Below are positions 16,086 to 24,247 of a stretch of DNA of 64,000 nt, one piece after another. Source of the stretch: Flavobacteriales bacterium (GTDB taxonomy: Bacteria; Bacteroidota; Bacteroidia; Flavobacteriales_G; Salibacteraceae). Made by a program: the position numbers and the translations under genes. The stretch's first letter is position 1; each line of letters opens with the position of its first letter. The stretch is taken from assembly GCA_003499525.1 (NCBI GenBank), contig DNTB01000041.1, forward strand, positions 124,001 through 188,000, read 5' to 3'. Below the pieces are notes generated by a model. That model worked only from the letters and a program-made list of their open reading frames with translations. It was not told where the DNA came from and did not search any database.

Positions 16086-18182
16086 TTAAATTTCGTTCAA
16101 ATACGGTTGAAGAGACTTGAGATCTTCATTGTCGGGGAGCTCTTTTAATCCCCTGGTAACTATCTCTTTGGCTTTCTGGATATTTCTATCCTGAATAAAA
16201 ATTGTTGTAAGATTATAATATGCTCTCACGTTCTTAGGGTCGTATTTAATGGATCGGTTGAGGTCGTCGATCGCATCTGCTTTTCTTTCCATCTCAAATA
16301 GCAAAAGTGCTCTGAGGTAATAGCCTCTGGATGACGGCTCAAGGTCAATCCATCGGTTCAATACTACCAGGGCCGAATCATTCTGTGATAAATTATTGTA
16401 AGCAGTTGCCAGATTTGAATAGGCTGGAATCAACCGTTTGTCCTCCATAATTCCCCATTTGTATTGTTCTATGGCCAAAGCAAATTGACCTTTACGTGTA
16501 AAATAATCACCAAACTGTAGCCTTCCAGATGGGAAATCAAGGTTTGCAACGAGCATTTCGTAGTGCTCTTTTCTTGATAGTTTGAGCATTTCTTTGTTCG
16601 CACCAGCGAGTTCCAATTCAGGTACTCCAACTAACAAATTTGCCGCCGCCACACGCACCATCCTTACTTCATCCTCCACTCCTTTTAAGGCCAGAGCAAC
16701 CCTCTGATTATCTGTATATTGCGATAGCTTTATATATGTATGTGCACGTACCAGGGAGTTTTTATCTGAACTTGTTCGTACGAGAGTTTGATACTCTTCG
16801 CGTCCACCATCTGCAGGTAAATATTCCAGGGCAGTTGCTCGCGCAATTCCGGGGTATGACGTATCCCCAACAAATGAAAGCATTTCAGACTTCATTTTAG
16901 GAGTTATTACATCATGTGCATAGCGGATCAGGTAGTCGGAAAAGTGGTCCTGTCGATCTTTACCGTACCAATCCTCAACAGCATCCGCCGCCCACTGGTC
17001 TTCTTGTGTAGTATGGCATTCTATGCATGCATTTGGGGTGCCATACTTCGCACTCTGATCCGGTCTGGGGACCCTAAAACTATGATCTCTTCTAAAGTCA
17101 TTACCCATGTAATTTCTCCCTGTCATATGACACGAAACACATAATGCTGCTGCTGTATTTTCTTCATGAAAATGATGATCTTTAGAATTGTAAACGGGCT
17201 CGTGACACTGCAAACACAGCCCATTACCTTCTATGGTCAGTGCTCCGGAATGTGCATTATGACAATCGGTACACTTAACGTCCTCATGAAACATCTTGCT
17301 TTGAACAAAAGAGCCAAAAACATAATCTTCTTCTTTGATCTGGCCGTCGGCGAAGTAGAAGGCTGTATTTAAAGTTTGTAACCTGAACTGATTGTCAAAA
17401 GGAGTGTAGGAGTTCATCACTTCAGTTAATTTCACCCTTCTTGCATGGCATCCGGCGCACATATTGACCTGGGCATTCTGTGTTCTCCCGGTATTTAATA
17501 CATATGTGCTATCCTCATTCTTGTAATTTTCAGCCCACAATACATGATGTCTACCCGGACCATGGCATGATTCGCAAGAAACGTTGATGGCCTCGTAGGT
17601 GCTATTAAAGGACCCCTCCGAAGGATTATAATTTCTATGCAAGTCTGTCGAATGACATTCCGCACACATCGTATTCCATCTCTGACCTCCATTGCTCCAA
17701 TGTAACCAGTCATCTTCGGGTATCACGGTATCGGCATATTGATGAAACCACTTTTTTTCAAACACATCCCACGACGCTCGCAGGGTTTGAAACTGACCTT
17801 TAGGAAACTCAATGAGATACTGCTGCAAAGGATGTATTCCGAAAGCAAAGGATATTAAGTGGTCGGTAGTATCAGTATGTGCCTCTTTTACTTTTACCCT
17901 GAAGTCAGAGTTTTTCCTGTAAAAGAGATAGAATACACCATCTTCAAAGTACTCTGCATTATCAAAATTACCAATCACGGTAGAATCATTGGCCATCTTC
18001 ATAGCCCAGTCATGATGCGAGCCACGCCAAAAGGAGTGCTCTTCGGAATGGCATGTTAGACAGGTTGTTATTCCGGTGTAGTCGTTGGGATTTTCTGCGA
18101 TTATATTCTGCCACTGTTCCTCACTGGAATTACAGGAAATCAGAAAAAGCATGATCAATCCAAATGCACAGCTATACTTCAT
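16086..18182 (-). CDS. Octahaem c-type cytochrome lipoprotein with HEAT-like and TPR repeats
   Basis: A 698-aa protein with a lipobox (LFLISC, Cys17), so it is predicted to be a lipoprotein. Between about residues 40 and 390 there are eight CxxCH haem-binding motifs: CLTCH, CAECH, CESCH, CAGCH, CTDCH, CLQCH, CVSCH and CIECH. A helical HEAT-like stretch (about 415-520) follows, then TPR repeats (about 540-690, with GQFALAIEQYKWGI and KADAIDDLNRSIKYDP). The haem arrangement resembles the cytochrome c554/multihaem family seen with TPR tails in several phyla. It may be an electron carrier or an oxidoreductase; no active-site lysine-type CxxCK haem is present. Eight covalent haems need a cytochrome c maturation system, which is not in this window. 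Confidence 0.88.
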   Translation of the reverse strand: MKYSCAFGLIMLFLISCNSSEEQWQNIIAENPNDYTGITTCLTCHSEEHSFWRGSHHDWAMKMANDSTVIGNFDNAEYFEDGVFYLFYRKNSDFRVKVKEAHTDTTDHLISFAFGIHPLQQYLIEFPKGQFQTLRASWDVFEKKWFHQYADTVIPEDDWLHWSNGGQRWNTMCAECHSTDLHRNYNPSEGSFNSTYEAINVSCESCHGPGRHHVLWAENYKNEDSTYVLNTGRTQNAQVNMCAGCHARRVKLTEVMNSYTPFDNQFRLQTLNTAFYFADGQIKEEDYVFGSFVQSKMFHEDVKCTDCHNAHSGALTIEGNGLCLQCHEPVYNSKDHHFHEENTAAALCVSCHMTGRNYMGNDFRRDHSFRVPRPDQSAKYGTPNACIECHTTQEDQWAADAVEDWYGKDRQDHFSDYLIRYAHDVITPKMKSEMLSFVGDTSYPGIARATALEYLPADGGREEYQTLVRTSSDKNSLVRAHTYIKLSQYTDNQRVALALKGVEDEVRMVRVAAANLLVGVPELELAGANKEMLKLSRKEHYEMLVANLDFPSGRLQFGDYFTRKGQFALAIEQYKWGIMEDKRLIPAYSNLATAYNNLSQNDSALVVLNRWIDLEPSSRGYYLRALLLFEMERKADAIDDLNRSIKYDPKNVRAYYNLTTIFIQDRNIQKAKEIVTRGLKELPDNEDLKSLQPYLNEI

Positions 18183-18190
18183 TAGTTTAA

Positions 18191-18198
18191 CGAAGGTA
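18191..18198 (-). promoter_or_regulatory. -7 box (TACCTTCG) before the octahaem gene
   Basis: This is one mismatch from TAnnTTTG and ends 8 bases before the ATG at 18182. It would drive the octahaem lipoprotein and the GlmU-family gene. Confidence 0.4.
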
Positions 18199-18217
18199 TT
18201 TTAACCGTTGCTGGAAA

Positions 18218-18252
18218 TAAAAAAACCCCTCGAAATTATTTCCGAAGGGTTT
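18218..18252 (-). terminator. Rho-independent terminator of rpmE2
   Basis: On the minus strand AAACCCTTCGGAAA pairs with TTTCGAGGGGTTT to give a stem of about 13 bp with G-U pairs, followed by a T-run. It begins 23 bases after the L31 stop codon and separates this gene from the octahaem gene. Confidence 0.8.
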
Positions 18253-18275
18253 GTAACCTGATATTTTGAAAAAGC

Positions 18276-18539
18276 TTACTTCGCTTTCTTCTGAAACTTT
18301 GCGTATTTGTTCTTGAACTTGTCAATTCGTCCTGCTGTATCGACGAACTGCATTTTTCCAGTGTAAAATGGATGAGATTCACTGGAAATCTCCAACTTAA
18401 TTAAGGGATACTCATTTCCATCCTCCCAAGACACCTTCTCACCTGAAGGCGCTGTAGATTTTCCTAAAAACATGAACTCATTAGACATATCCTTGAATAC
18501 GACCAATCTATAGTTATCTGGATGAAGTTCTTTTTTCAT
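18276..18539 (-). CDS. rpmE2: 50S ribosomal protein L31 type B
   Basis: The protein is 87 aa from the ATG at 18539 (MKKELHPDNYRLVVF). It has the L31 signature SHPFYTGKMQFVDTAGRIDKF and lacks the zinc-ligand CxxC motifs, so it is the type B, zinc-independent form. A longer reading from TTG at 18560 is rejected because that TTG is part of a perfect -7 box (TATATTTG, 18558-18565). It has its own terminator. Confidence 0.96.
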   Translation of the reverse strand: MKKELHPDNYRLVVFKDMSNEFMFLGKSTAPSGEKVSWEDGNEYPLIKLEISSESHPFYTGKMQFVDTAGRIDKFKNKYAKFQKKAK

Positions 18540-18557
18540 GTCATTTTTATTGGGCGG

Positions 18558-18565
18558 CAAATATA
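18558..18565 (-). promoter_or_regulatory. -7 box (TATATTTG) of rpmE2
   Basis: A perfect TAnnTTTG match on the minus strand, 18 bases before the chosen ATG. It supports the shorter start of L31. Confidence 0.5.
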
Positions 18566-18631
18566 CTAATAATCTTTCATTCTCGTTTGGAAGTACTCAT
18601 AAAAACATGTTCTCTACTTCATTGAGTCACA

Positions 18632-18639
18632 TACCTTTG
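18632..18639 (+). promoter_or_regulatory. -7 box (TACCTTTG) abutting the beta-helix lipoprotein gene
   Basis: A perfect TAnnTTTG match that ends 4 bases before the ATG at 18644. It leaves almost no room for a leader, so a leaderless message is likely if the promoter is real. Confidence 0.5.
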
Positions 18640-18643
18640 TCCC

Positions 18644-20137
18644 ATGTCCTTTAAGGCTCTTTTACTCCTGCTTTTGGCATTTGTATTTCTTGCCAATTGC
18701 AAGAAAGAAGTAATTACAACAGACCCCAGCGCTCAACTGGAGTTTTCATCTGATTCCATCACTTTTGATACGGTTTTCACCACGCTTGGGTCAACCACTC
18801 AAATTCTGCGTGTATATAACCGGAATGAAAACGCTATTCGAATATCAGAAATATGGCTGGACAACTCTGATTCTCAGTTTAGAATAAACGTAGATGGTAT
18901 AGCAGAAGGGCCTTTTAAGGACATCGAAATTCTTGGAAACGACAGCATCTTTATTTTTATTGAAGTTACTGTTGACCCGAATGACGAGAACTCTCCCTTC
19001 GTGCTCCTTGAAAATCTCAATTTTTTAACCAATGGCAATGAGCAGGAAGTGGTATTAGAAGCCTGGGGTCAGAACGCCTACTACTATCGTCCAAATATTT
19101 ATCAATCAGGTCTTCCGCCTTTGTCATTTCTGAGCGATTACGATTATTATCCGGTGTCCTCCGTCACAGATTTGCCAAGTGATAAACCTCATGTCATTTT
19201 CGGATACCTGGTCATTGATTCGGCCATTACTCTGAACATCACCCCCGGTACACAGGTCCACTTATTTCAATCTGCGGGTCTTTGGGCATACAGAGGATCC
19301 ACACTACGGGTTCAAGGAACCCCGGGAGAAGAAGTAGTTTTTCAAGGTACCAGGCTTGAAACATTCTACGATGATATTCCGGGCCAGTGGGACAGGATTC
19401 TGGTAAACGATGGGCCTCAAAATCATATTTTTAGCAATGTCATTATTAAGAATGGAACCATAGGTATACAAGCCGAGGATTTTTACCTTGATGGAGGATT
19501 TGAGCAAGCACCCAATGCAGTATATCTGTACAATACCATTATTCAAAACAATCAGTCGGTAGGTATCTTATCCAGAAACCATAACATATTGTGCGACAAT
19601 ACTTTAATATACAATTCGAAGAGTAACATGGTAGCTTTGCAGGGTGCTGGATTTCATCGTTTTCGACAAACGACAATGGCCAACTACTGGAACCTTGACC
19701 GACGTGGAGATGAGCTGCTTCTGATGACTAATTATTTCAACATTCCTGCCGGGGATGAATTGCAACAGGTTTCAGGTAATCTGGACATAAATTTCGACAA
19801 TTGCATTGCATATGGCAATCTGGAAGAAGAAATCTTTGTTGATTCATCCGATCTTGGCTCCATCTATTGGAGGTTTGATCATTGTGTCATTAAAACAGAA
19901 CTAGATGTCTCCAACGCTGACCGGTATCGCATGACTGCTGTTAATCCTGAAAGACCACTCGGTGTATCCGATGCAGTTTTTGCTGATCCTTTTAATGAAG
20001 ATTTTCTTTTAAATGACTCCTCGGCCGCGATTGATGTAGGCTCATTAATCCTGATGGATACGCTTACGGTCGACCTAAAAGGTGACACACGGGACAATAA
20101 CCCAGATGCTGGCGCATATGAATACCTGCCTGAATGA
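18644..20137 (+). CDS. Lipoprotein with right-handed beta-helix
   Basis: The protein is 497 aa with a lipobox (FLANC, Cys19). An Ig-like region (about 30-130, FSSDSITFDTVFTTLGSTTQIL) comes first. A parallel beta-helix follows, with repeated short strands such as NHIFSNVIIKNGTIGIQAE, NAVYLYNTIIQNNQSVGILS and NILCDNTLIYNSKS. The end, DNNPDAGAYEY, is typical of right-handed beta-helix (choice-of-anchor Q type) proteins in Bacteroidota. No catalytic residues can be assigned. It overlaps the next gene by 4 bases, so the two are probably translated together. Confidence 0.85.
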   Translation: MSFKALLLLLLAFVFLANCKKEVITTDPSAQLEFSSDSITFDTVFTTLGSTTQILRVYNRNENAIRISEIWLDNSDSQFRINVDGIAEGPFKDIEILGNDSIFIFIEVTVDPNDENSPFVLLENLNFLTNGNEQEVVLEAWGQNAYYYRPNIYQSGLPPLSFLSDYDYYPVSSVTDLPSDKPHVIFGYLVIDSAITLNITPGTQVHLFQSAGLWAYRGSTLRVQGTPGEEVVFQGTRLETFYDDIPGQWDRILVNDGPQNHIFSNVIIKNGTIGIQAEDFYLDGGFEQAPNAVYLYNTIIQNNQSVGILSRNHNILCDNTLIYNSKSNMVALQGAGFHRFRQTTMANYWNLDRRGDELLLMTNYFNIPAGDELQQVSGNLDINFDNCIAYGNLEEEIFVDSSDLGSIYWRFDHCVIKTELDVSNADRYRMTAVNPERPLGVSDAVFADPFNEDFLLNDSSAAIDVGSLILMDTLTVDLKGDTRDNNPDAGAYEYLPE

Positions 20138-21144
20138 ATCGACTTCTATTGCTGTATTTAGCACTTCTGCTAACTTCTTCCTGTGAAGGCCAGGACAAGA
20201 TTGTAAGGGATAATAAAACCTATCGAATTGCCTTTTGGAACGTTGAAAATCTATTCGACATTCATAATGATACCTTAACTCAAGACGATGAATTTACACC
20301 TCAGGGAGAAAAGCAATGGAATAGGTATCGCTATGAGGATAAGCTCAAAAAAATCTCCAAGACCATTCAAGCTGTTGGAGGATGGAATGGCGTTCAAATC
20401 ATTGGCTTTGCTGAGGTAGAGAATCGACTGGTGCTATCCGACCTAACCACAAAAACCGGATTAGCATCAACATCGTACAGTATAGTGCATAAAAACTCAG
20501 GTGATCTTCGGGGTATTGACGTGGCCTCGATATATGATTCCACCTCCGTCGAACTCCTGCAAACTCAATTCATTGAGGTAAAGATGCCCGCATTAGAGCG
20601 TCCTACGAGAGACATTCTTCATTTGAATTTTAGTATTGAAGGTCGTTCGCTGCATGTATTTTACAATCACTGGCCCTCCCGGTATGGTGGAAAATCGAGA
20701 TCTGAGCCAAAACGAATTCAAGCCGCCAGGACGCTTCGAGCGGTGATTGATAGTTTGTTTAATGCCGATTCTAATGCCAACATCATCATCATGGGAGATC
20801 TCAATGACCACCCTGAAGATCGGAGCGTGCAGGATATCCTCCTGAAAAAAGACACTACCGAATTGATAAATCTAATGAGTCTCCTTCCTAAGAATGAGGG
20901 AACACATCAGTACAGAGGAGAATGGGCCTATCTCGATCAGGTGATTGTAAGTCGGAGCCTACGGAATGGAGCTAACGGGCTGAATGCTGTTCCGGGGGCC
21001 TATGTATTTCGAGAAGATTTCCTTCTTGAGATAAACGAAAAGTACCAAAACGTACAGCCGAACCGCACCTATCTTGGTCCTTCTTACCACGGTGGATTCA
21101 GCGATCATTTGCCCATTTTCATAGATTTGCGTCTTGCCGAATAA
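20134..21144 (+). CDS. Endonuclease/exonuclease/phosphatase family lipoprotein
   Basis: The protein is 336 aa with a lipobox (LTSSC). The EEP fold signature is complete: NVENLFD near the N-terminus, AEVENR with the metal-binding Glu, YNHWPSRYGG with the catalytic His, GDLNDHPED, and SDHLPIF at the end. Secreted members include DNases and phosphatases. As a predicted lipoprotein it may scavenge extracellular or periplasmic nucleic acid. It overlaps the preceding beta-helix lipoprotein by ATGA. Confidence 0.9.
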   Translation: MNRLLLLYLALLLTSSCEGQDKIVRDNKTYRIAFWNVENLFDIHNDTLTQDDEFTPQGEKQWNRYRYEDKLKKISKTIQAVGGWNGVQIIGFAEVENRLVLSDLTTKTGLASTSYSIVHKNSGDLRGIDVASIYDSTSVELLQTQFIEVKMPALERPTRDILHLNFSIEGRSLHVFYNHWPSRYGGKSRSEPKRIQAARTLRAVIDSLFNADSNANIIIMGDLNDHPEDRSVQDILLKKDTTELINLMSLLPKNEGTHQYRGEWAYLDQVIVSRSLRNGANGLNAVPGAYVFREDFLLEINEKYQNVQPNRTYLGPSYHGGFSDHLPIFIDLRLAE

Positions 21145-21156
21145 ACGACTTCCAAA

Positions 21157-21675
21157 ATGATATTATCAGGAAAAGAAATTCAAGCTCAACTTGGACAAGG
21201 TATTGATATTCAGCCCTTTGACCAAAGTCAGCTGAATCCAAACAGCTACAACCTCAGGTTGCACAATGAACTACTTACCTACGACAATACTGTTTTGGAT
21301 ATGAAAAATGCCAACCCTACAACCCGAATTATTATTCCAGAAGAAGGGCTTCTTCTCGAACCCAATAAGTTATACTTGGGAAGGACATTGGAACATACTG
21401 CCACACACAAATATGTCCCCATGCTGGAGGGCCGGTCGAGTATAGGGAGGCTTGGACTTTTTATCCATGTTACGGCAGGGTTTGGCGATGTGGGCTTCAA
21501 GGGGTTTTGGACGTTAGAGATTTTTTGTGTTCAGCCAATCCGTATTTATCCCGGAGTCGAAATCTGTCAGATTTTCTATCACACCATAGAAGGCAGTTAC
21601 AATTTATATTCCTCTGGAAAATATCAGGATAATCAGGGCATCCAGCCCAGTCTGTTGTACAAAGATTTTCAATGA
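21157..21675 (+). CDS. dcd: dCTP deaminase
   Basis: Converts dCTP to dUTP for dTMP synthesis. The 172-aa protein has MILSGKEI at the start, LNPNSYNLRL, EGRSSIGRLG with the substrate-binding Arg/Ser residues, TAGFGDVGFKG, and the catalytic Glu121 in TLEI. The C-terminal SGKYQDNQGIQPS closes over the nucleotide. It lies 12 bases after the EEP gene and overlaps yidD by 4 bases. Confidence 0.96.
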   Translation: MILSGKEIQAQLGQGIDIQPFDQSQLNPNSYNLRLHNELLTYDNTVLDMKNANPTTRIIIPEEGLLLEPNKLYLGRTLEHTATHKYVPMLEGRSSIGRLGLFIHVTAGFGDVGFKGFWTLEIFCVQPIRIYPGVEICQIFYHTIEGSYNLYSSGKYQDNQGIQPSLLYKDFQ

Positions 21676-21917
21676 GTAAATTAATCGGTTATATACTCAT
21701 CGTCCCCATCAGGCTTTATCAATGGATCATTTCGCCGTGGTTAGGAGTGAATTGCAGATATACTCCTACGTGCTCTGAGTACACCGTTGAAGCTATAAAA
21801 GAGTGGGGACCAATCAAGGGGGGAATAATGGGAATCAAGAGAATATCAAGTTGTCATCCGTGGGGGGGGCATGGCTTTGATCCGGTTCCGAAAAATACCC
21901 ATAAAAGCAAGTCATGA
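21672..21917 (+). CDS. yidD: Membrane protein insertion efficiency factor YidD
   Basis: An 81-aa peripheral membrane protein that assists YidC-dependent insertion. The family motif is complete: YQWIISPWLG, NCRYTPTCSEY and the SSCHPWGGHGFDPVP end. It is often found beside rnpA/yidC, but here it lies between dcd and an M1 peptidase, overlapping both by 4 bases. Confidence 0.96.
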   Translation: MSKLIGYILIVPIRLYQWIISPWLGVNCRYTPTCSEYTVEAIKEWGPIKGGIMGIKRISSCHPWGGHGFDPVPKNTHKSKS

Positions 21918-23695
21918 GATTATCCATTATTTCCTTGTTGTTTTTTGGAGTTTTCCTGACCGGGCATTCTCAGGATTACTGGCAACAACACGCATACTAC
22001 TTCATTGACGTAAATCTGGATTCCGAGAAACATCTCCTTACTGGAGCTATGGATATTTCCTACAAAAACAACTCGCCTGATACATTGACTCATGCCTTTT
22101 TCCATCTCTATTTTAATGCTTTCCAGCCCGGCAGCATGATGGACCAACGCAGTTGCCATATTCCCGATCCGGATAAACGGATCTATGAAAGAATAGCCAA
22201 TCTAAATCCTGATGAAATAGGTTATTGCCGAATAGATGCAATTTCAATAGATAATGAACCTGTAGATTTTGAAATTACGGAAACTGTGATGAAGGTGTTC
22301 TTTAACAAGCCGTTAAGCCCGAAGAGTAGCATATTGTTTCATATTGAATTTACCGAGCAGGTCCCAGTACAAATTCGACGCTCAGGTAGGAACAATAAAG
22401 AAGGGATTGATTACACCATGGCACAATGGTACCCGAAACTGGCCGAATATGACCGAAGAGGCTGGCATCCTATACCATATGTAGCTCGGGAATTCTATGG
22501 GGTCTGGGCGGATTATGATGTCTCCATCACTCTCGATCGTAAATATATCATTGGCGGAACCGGAATACCCAAGGCCAGAATAAAGATGCCCGGGCAAAAA
22601 GATAAATGGGTTTTCGAAGCCAAAATGGTGCACGATTTTGCCTGGTGTGCCGATCCGGACTATCAGCACGATAGTATTGAGGTGGATGACGAGTTTATGA
22701 TTCATTTTTACTACCAAACCGACACCCTTGCTGAACAGTGGAAAGAGGTGCAACCAGAAGTGGTAAAGATTTTCAAAATTGCAAATCAGGTTTTTGGAAG
22801 ATATCCATATTCAAGGTATTCCGTAGTTCAGGGAGGTGATGGAGGAATGGAATATCCCATGTCTACTTTCATCCTAGGACATGGAAGTAAAAAAGGAAAA
22901 GTGGGTCTGATTACCCACGAAGGCATGCACAGCTGGTACTATGGAGTTCTGGCCAATAATGAATTTCTTCATGCGTGGATGGATGAAGGAATGGCTACCT
23001 ATGCTGAAGAGTTTATAATGGACTCGTTGTATCCGAATCCAAACCGGTTTTTCATGGAATTCGACTATGAAAATTATCGAAGGTATACACAATCGGGTGC
23101 AGAAGAGCCAATGTCAACCCCTTCAGATTTCCTCGAAACCAATCTGGCGTACTGGGGCAATGCCTATGTCAAAGGCGGAATTACGATGAATATGCTCCGA
23201 TACATCATAGGGGACTTCGCATTTTATTCTGGAATAAAGGACTATTACTACAAGTGGCAGTTCAAGCATCCCGAACCCAACGACTTTTTTAAAATAATGG
23301 AAGAACATAGTGGACTCAAGTTAGATTGGTTTCAACATCGTTGGTTGAATACCACACATCATATTGATTATTCCATCTCCGCGGTTCAAAAAGACGGCAA
23401 GTCAACCTTGATAGAACTCTTAAAAAAAGGGCAATTTCCAATGCCTATCAATCTGGAGGTCACTCTAAAATCTGGAGAGAAAATGAGATATCACATACCT
23501 ATAGAAATGACCTATGGGGTTAAAAATCTGGAAGACCAAACTGAGCTCCTCAGCATTTGGCCATGGACTCAAAGTAATTATTCTACTGAGATCCCAATAA
23601 GGACCAAGGATATAGTCAAAATAGAAATTGACCCTGAACATCAACTTCCCGATATCTATACTCAAGACAATATCTATCCACAAACTTCAGAATAA
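21914..23695 (+). CDS. M1 family metallopeptidase, secreted
   Basis: The protein is 593 aa with a signal peptide (cleavage near LTGHSQ). The gluzincin core is visible: His335-Glu336-x-x-His339 (HEGMH) and the third zinc ligand Glu358 in WMDEGMATY, with the usual 18-residue spacing. The exopeptidase GxMEN motif appears as GGMEYP, an altered form. A cold-active-aminopeptidase-like N-terminal beta domain precedes it (about 20-220). It probably removes residues from peptides in the periplasm or outside the cell. The start overlaps yidD by 4 bases. Confidence 0.92.
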   Translation: MRLSIISLLFFGVFLTGHSQDYWQQHAYYFIDVNLDSEKHLLTGAMDISYKNNSPDTLTHAFFHLYFNAFQPGSMMDQRSCHIPDPDKRIYERIANLNPDEIGYCRIDAISIDNEPVDFEITETVMKVFFNKPLSPKSSILFHIEFTEQVPVQIRRSGRNNKEGIDYTMAQWYPKLAEYDRRGWHPIPYVAREFYGVWADYDVSITLDRKYIIGGTGIPKARIKMPGQKDKWVFEAKMVHDFAWCADPDYQHDSIEVDDEFMIHFYYQTDTLAEQWKEVQPEVVKIFKIANQVFGRYPYSRYSVVQGGDGGMEYPMSTFILGHGSKKGKVGLITHEGMHSWYYGVLANNEFLHAWMDEGMATYAEEFIMDSLYPNPNRFFMEFDYENYRRYTQSGAEEPMSTPSDFLETNLAYWGNAYVKGGITMNMLRYIIGDFAFYSGIKDYYYKWQFKHPEPNDFFKIMEEHSGLKLDWFQHRWLNTTHHIDYSISAVQKDGKSTLIELLKKGQFPMPINLEVTLKSGEKMRYHIPIEMTYGVKNLEDQTELLSIWPWTQSNYSTEIPIRTKDIVKIEIDPEHQLPDIYTQDNIYPQTSE

Positions 23696-23704
23696 GAAAA
23701 ATCC

Positions 23705-24241
23705 ATGAAAAGAAAACAAATACTGGGGATTATAGCCATATTGCTCATTCTGTTGGTTCTCGTCTTTCAATGGTCAGATGATCTTTTTGCACCTGACACA
23801 AAAAAGTCAAAGTCAGGAAGTGCCAAACCAGCTTCGGGTAGCAGTGCTGATGTGCCCTTTACCTATGAAGGCGACTTGTGGTTCCTTAGATCTGAAGATG
23901 ATACCATATCTCATGTCCAGATAGAAGTGGCTGATGATGATTATCAAAGAGCAAGGGGCCTTATGGATCGCCGCACCATGGATGCAAACAAAGGGATGTT
24001 ATTCATTTTTGAACGGGAAAAAATGCAATCCTTTTACATGAGAAATACTATTATTTCATTGGATATTATCTATGTTAAAGCCAATGGTGAAATTGATTCT
24101 ATCCGAAAGTATACGAAGCCTTATTCTGAGGAATCGATCCCATCAGAAGGTAAAGCCCAATATGTGGTGGAAGTCAATGCGGGTTACTGCGACCAATGGG
24201 ATATCAAGCCAGGAAACCTCATTAAATTCAATGTTAATTAA
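23705..24241 (+). CDS. DUF192 domain protein, membrane-anchored
   Basis: The protein is 178 aa with one N-terminal transmembrane segment (about 6-24) and a Ser/Lys linker. The DUF192 domain (about 70-176) shows RARGLMDRRTM, GMLFIFE, SFYMRNTIISLDIIYV and VVEVNAGY. The family is exported and common in bacteria and archaea, with no established activity. It follows the M1 peptidase by 9 bases and precedes the BNR protein by 6, so it is likely part of the same transcript. Confidence 0.9.
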   Translation: MKRKQILGIIAILLILLVLVFQWSDDLFAPDTKKSKSGSAKPASGSSADVPFTYEGDLWFLRSEDDTISHVQIEVADDDYQRARGLMDRRTMDANKGMLFIFEREKMQSFYMRNTIISLDIIYVKANGEIDSIRKYTKPYSEESIPSEGKAQYVVEVNAGYCDQWDIKPGNLIKFNVN

Positions 24242-24247
24242 TTCATT

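Noticed and set aside
22382..22753. A minus-strand open frame of 123 codons within the M1 peptidase.
   Set aside because: Shadow of a conserved coding region without any recognisable domain.
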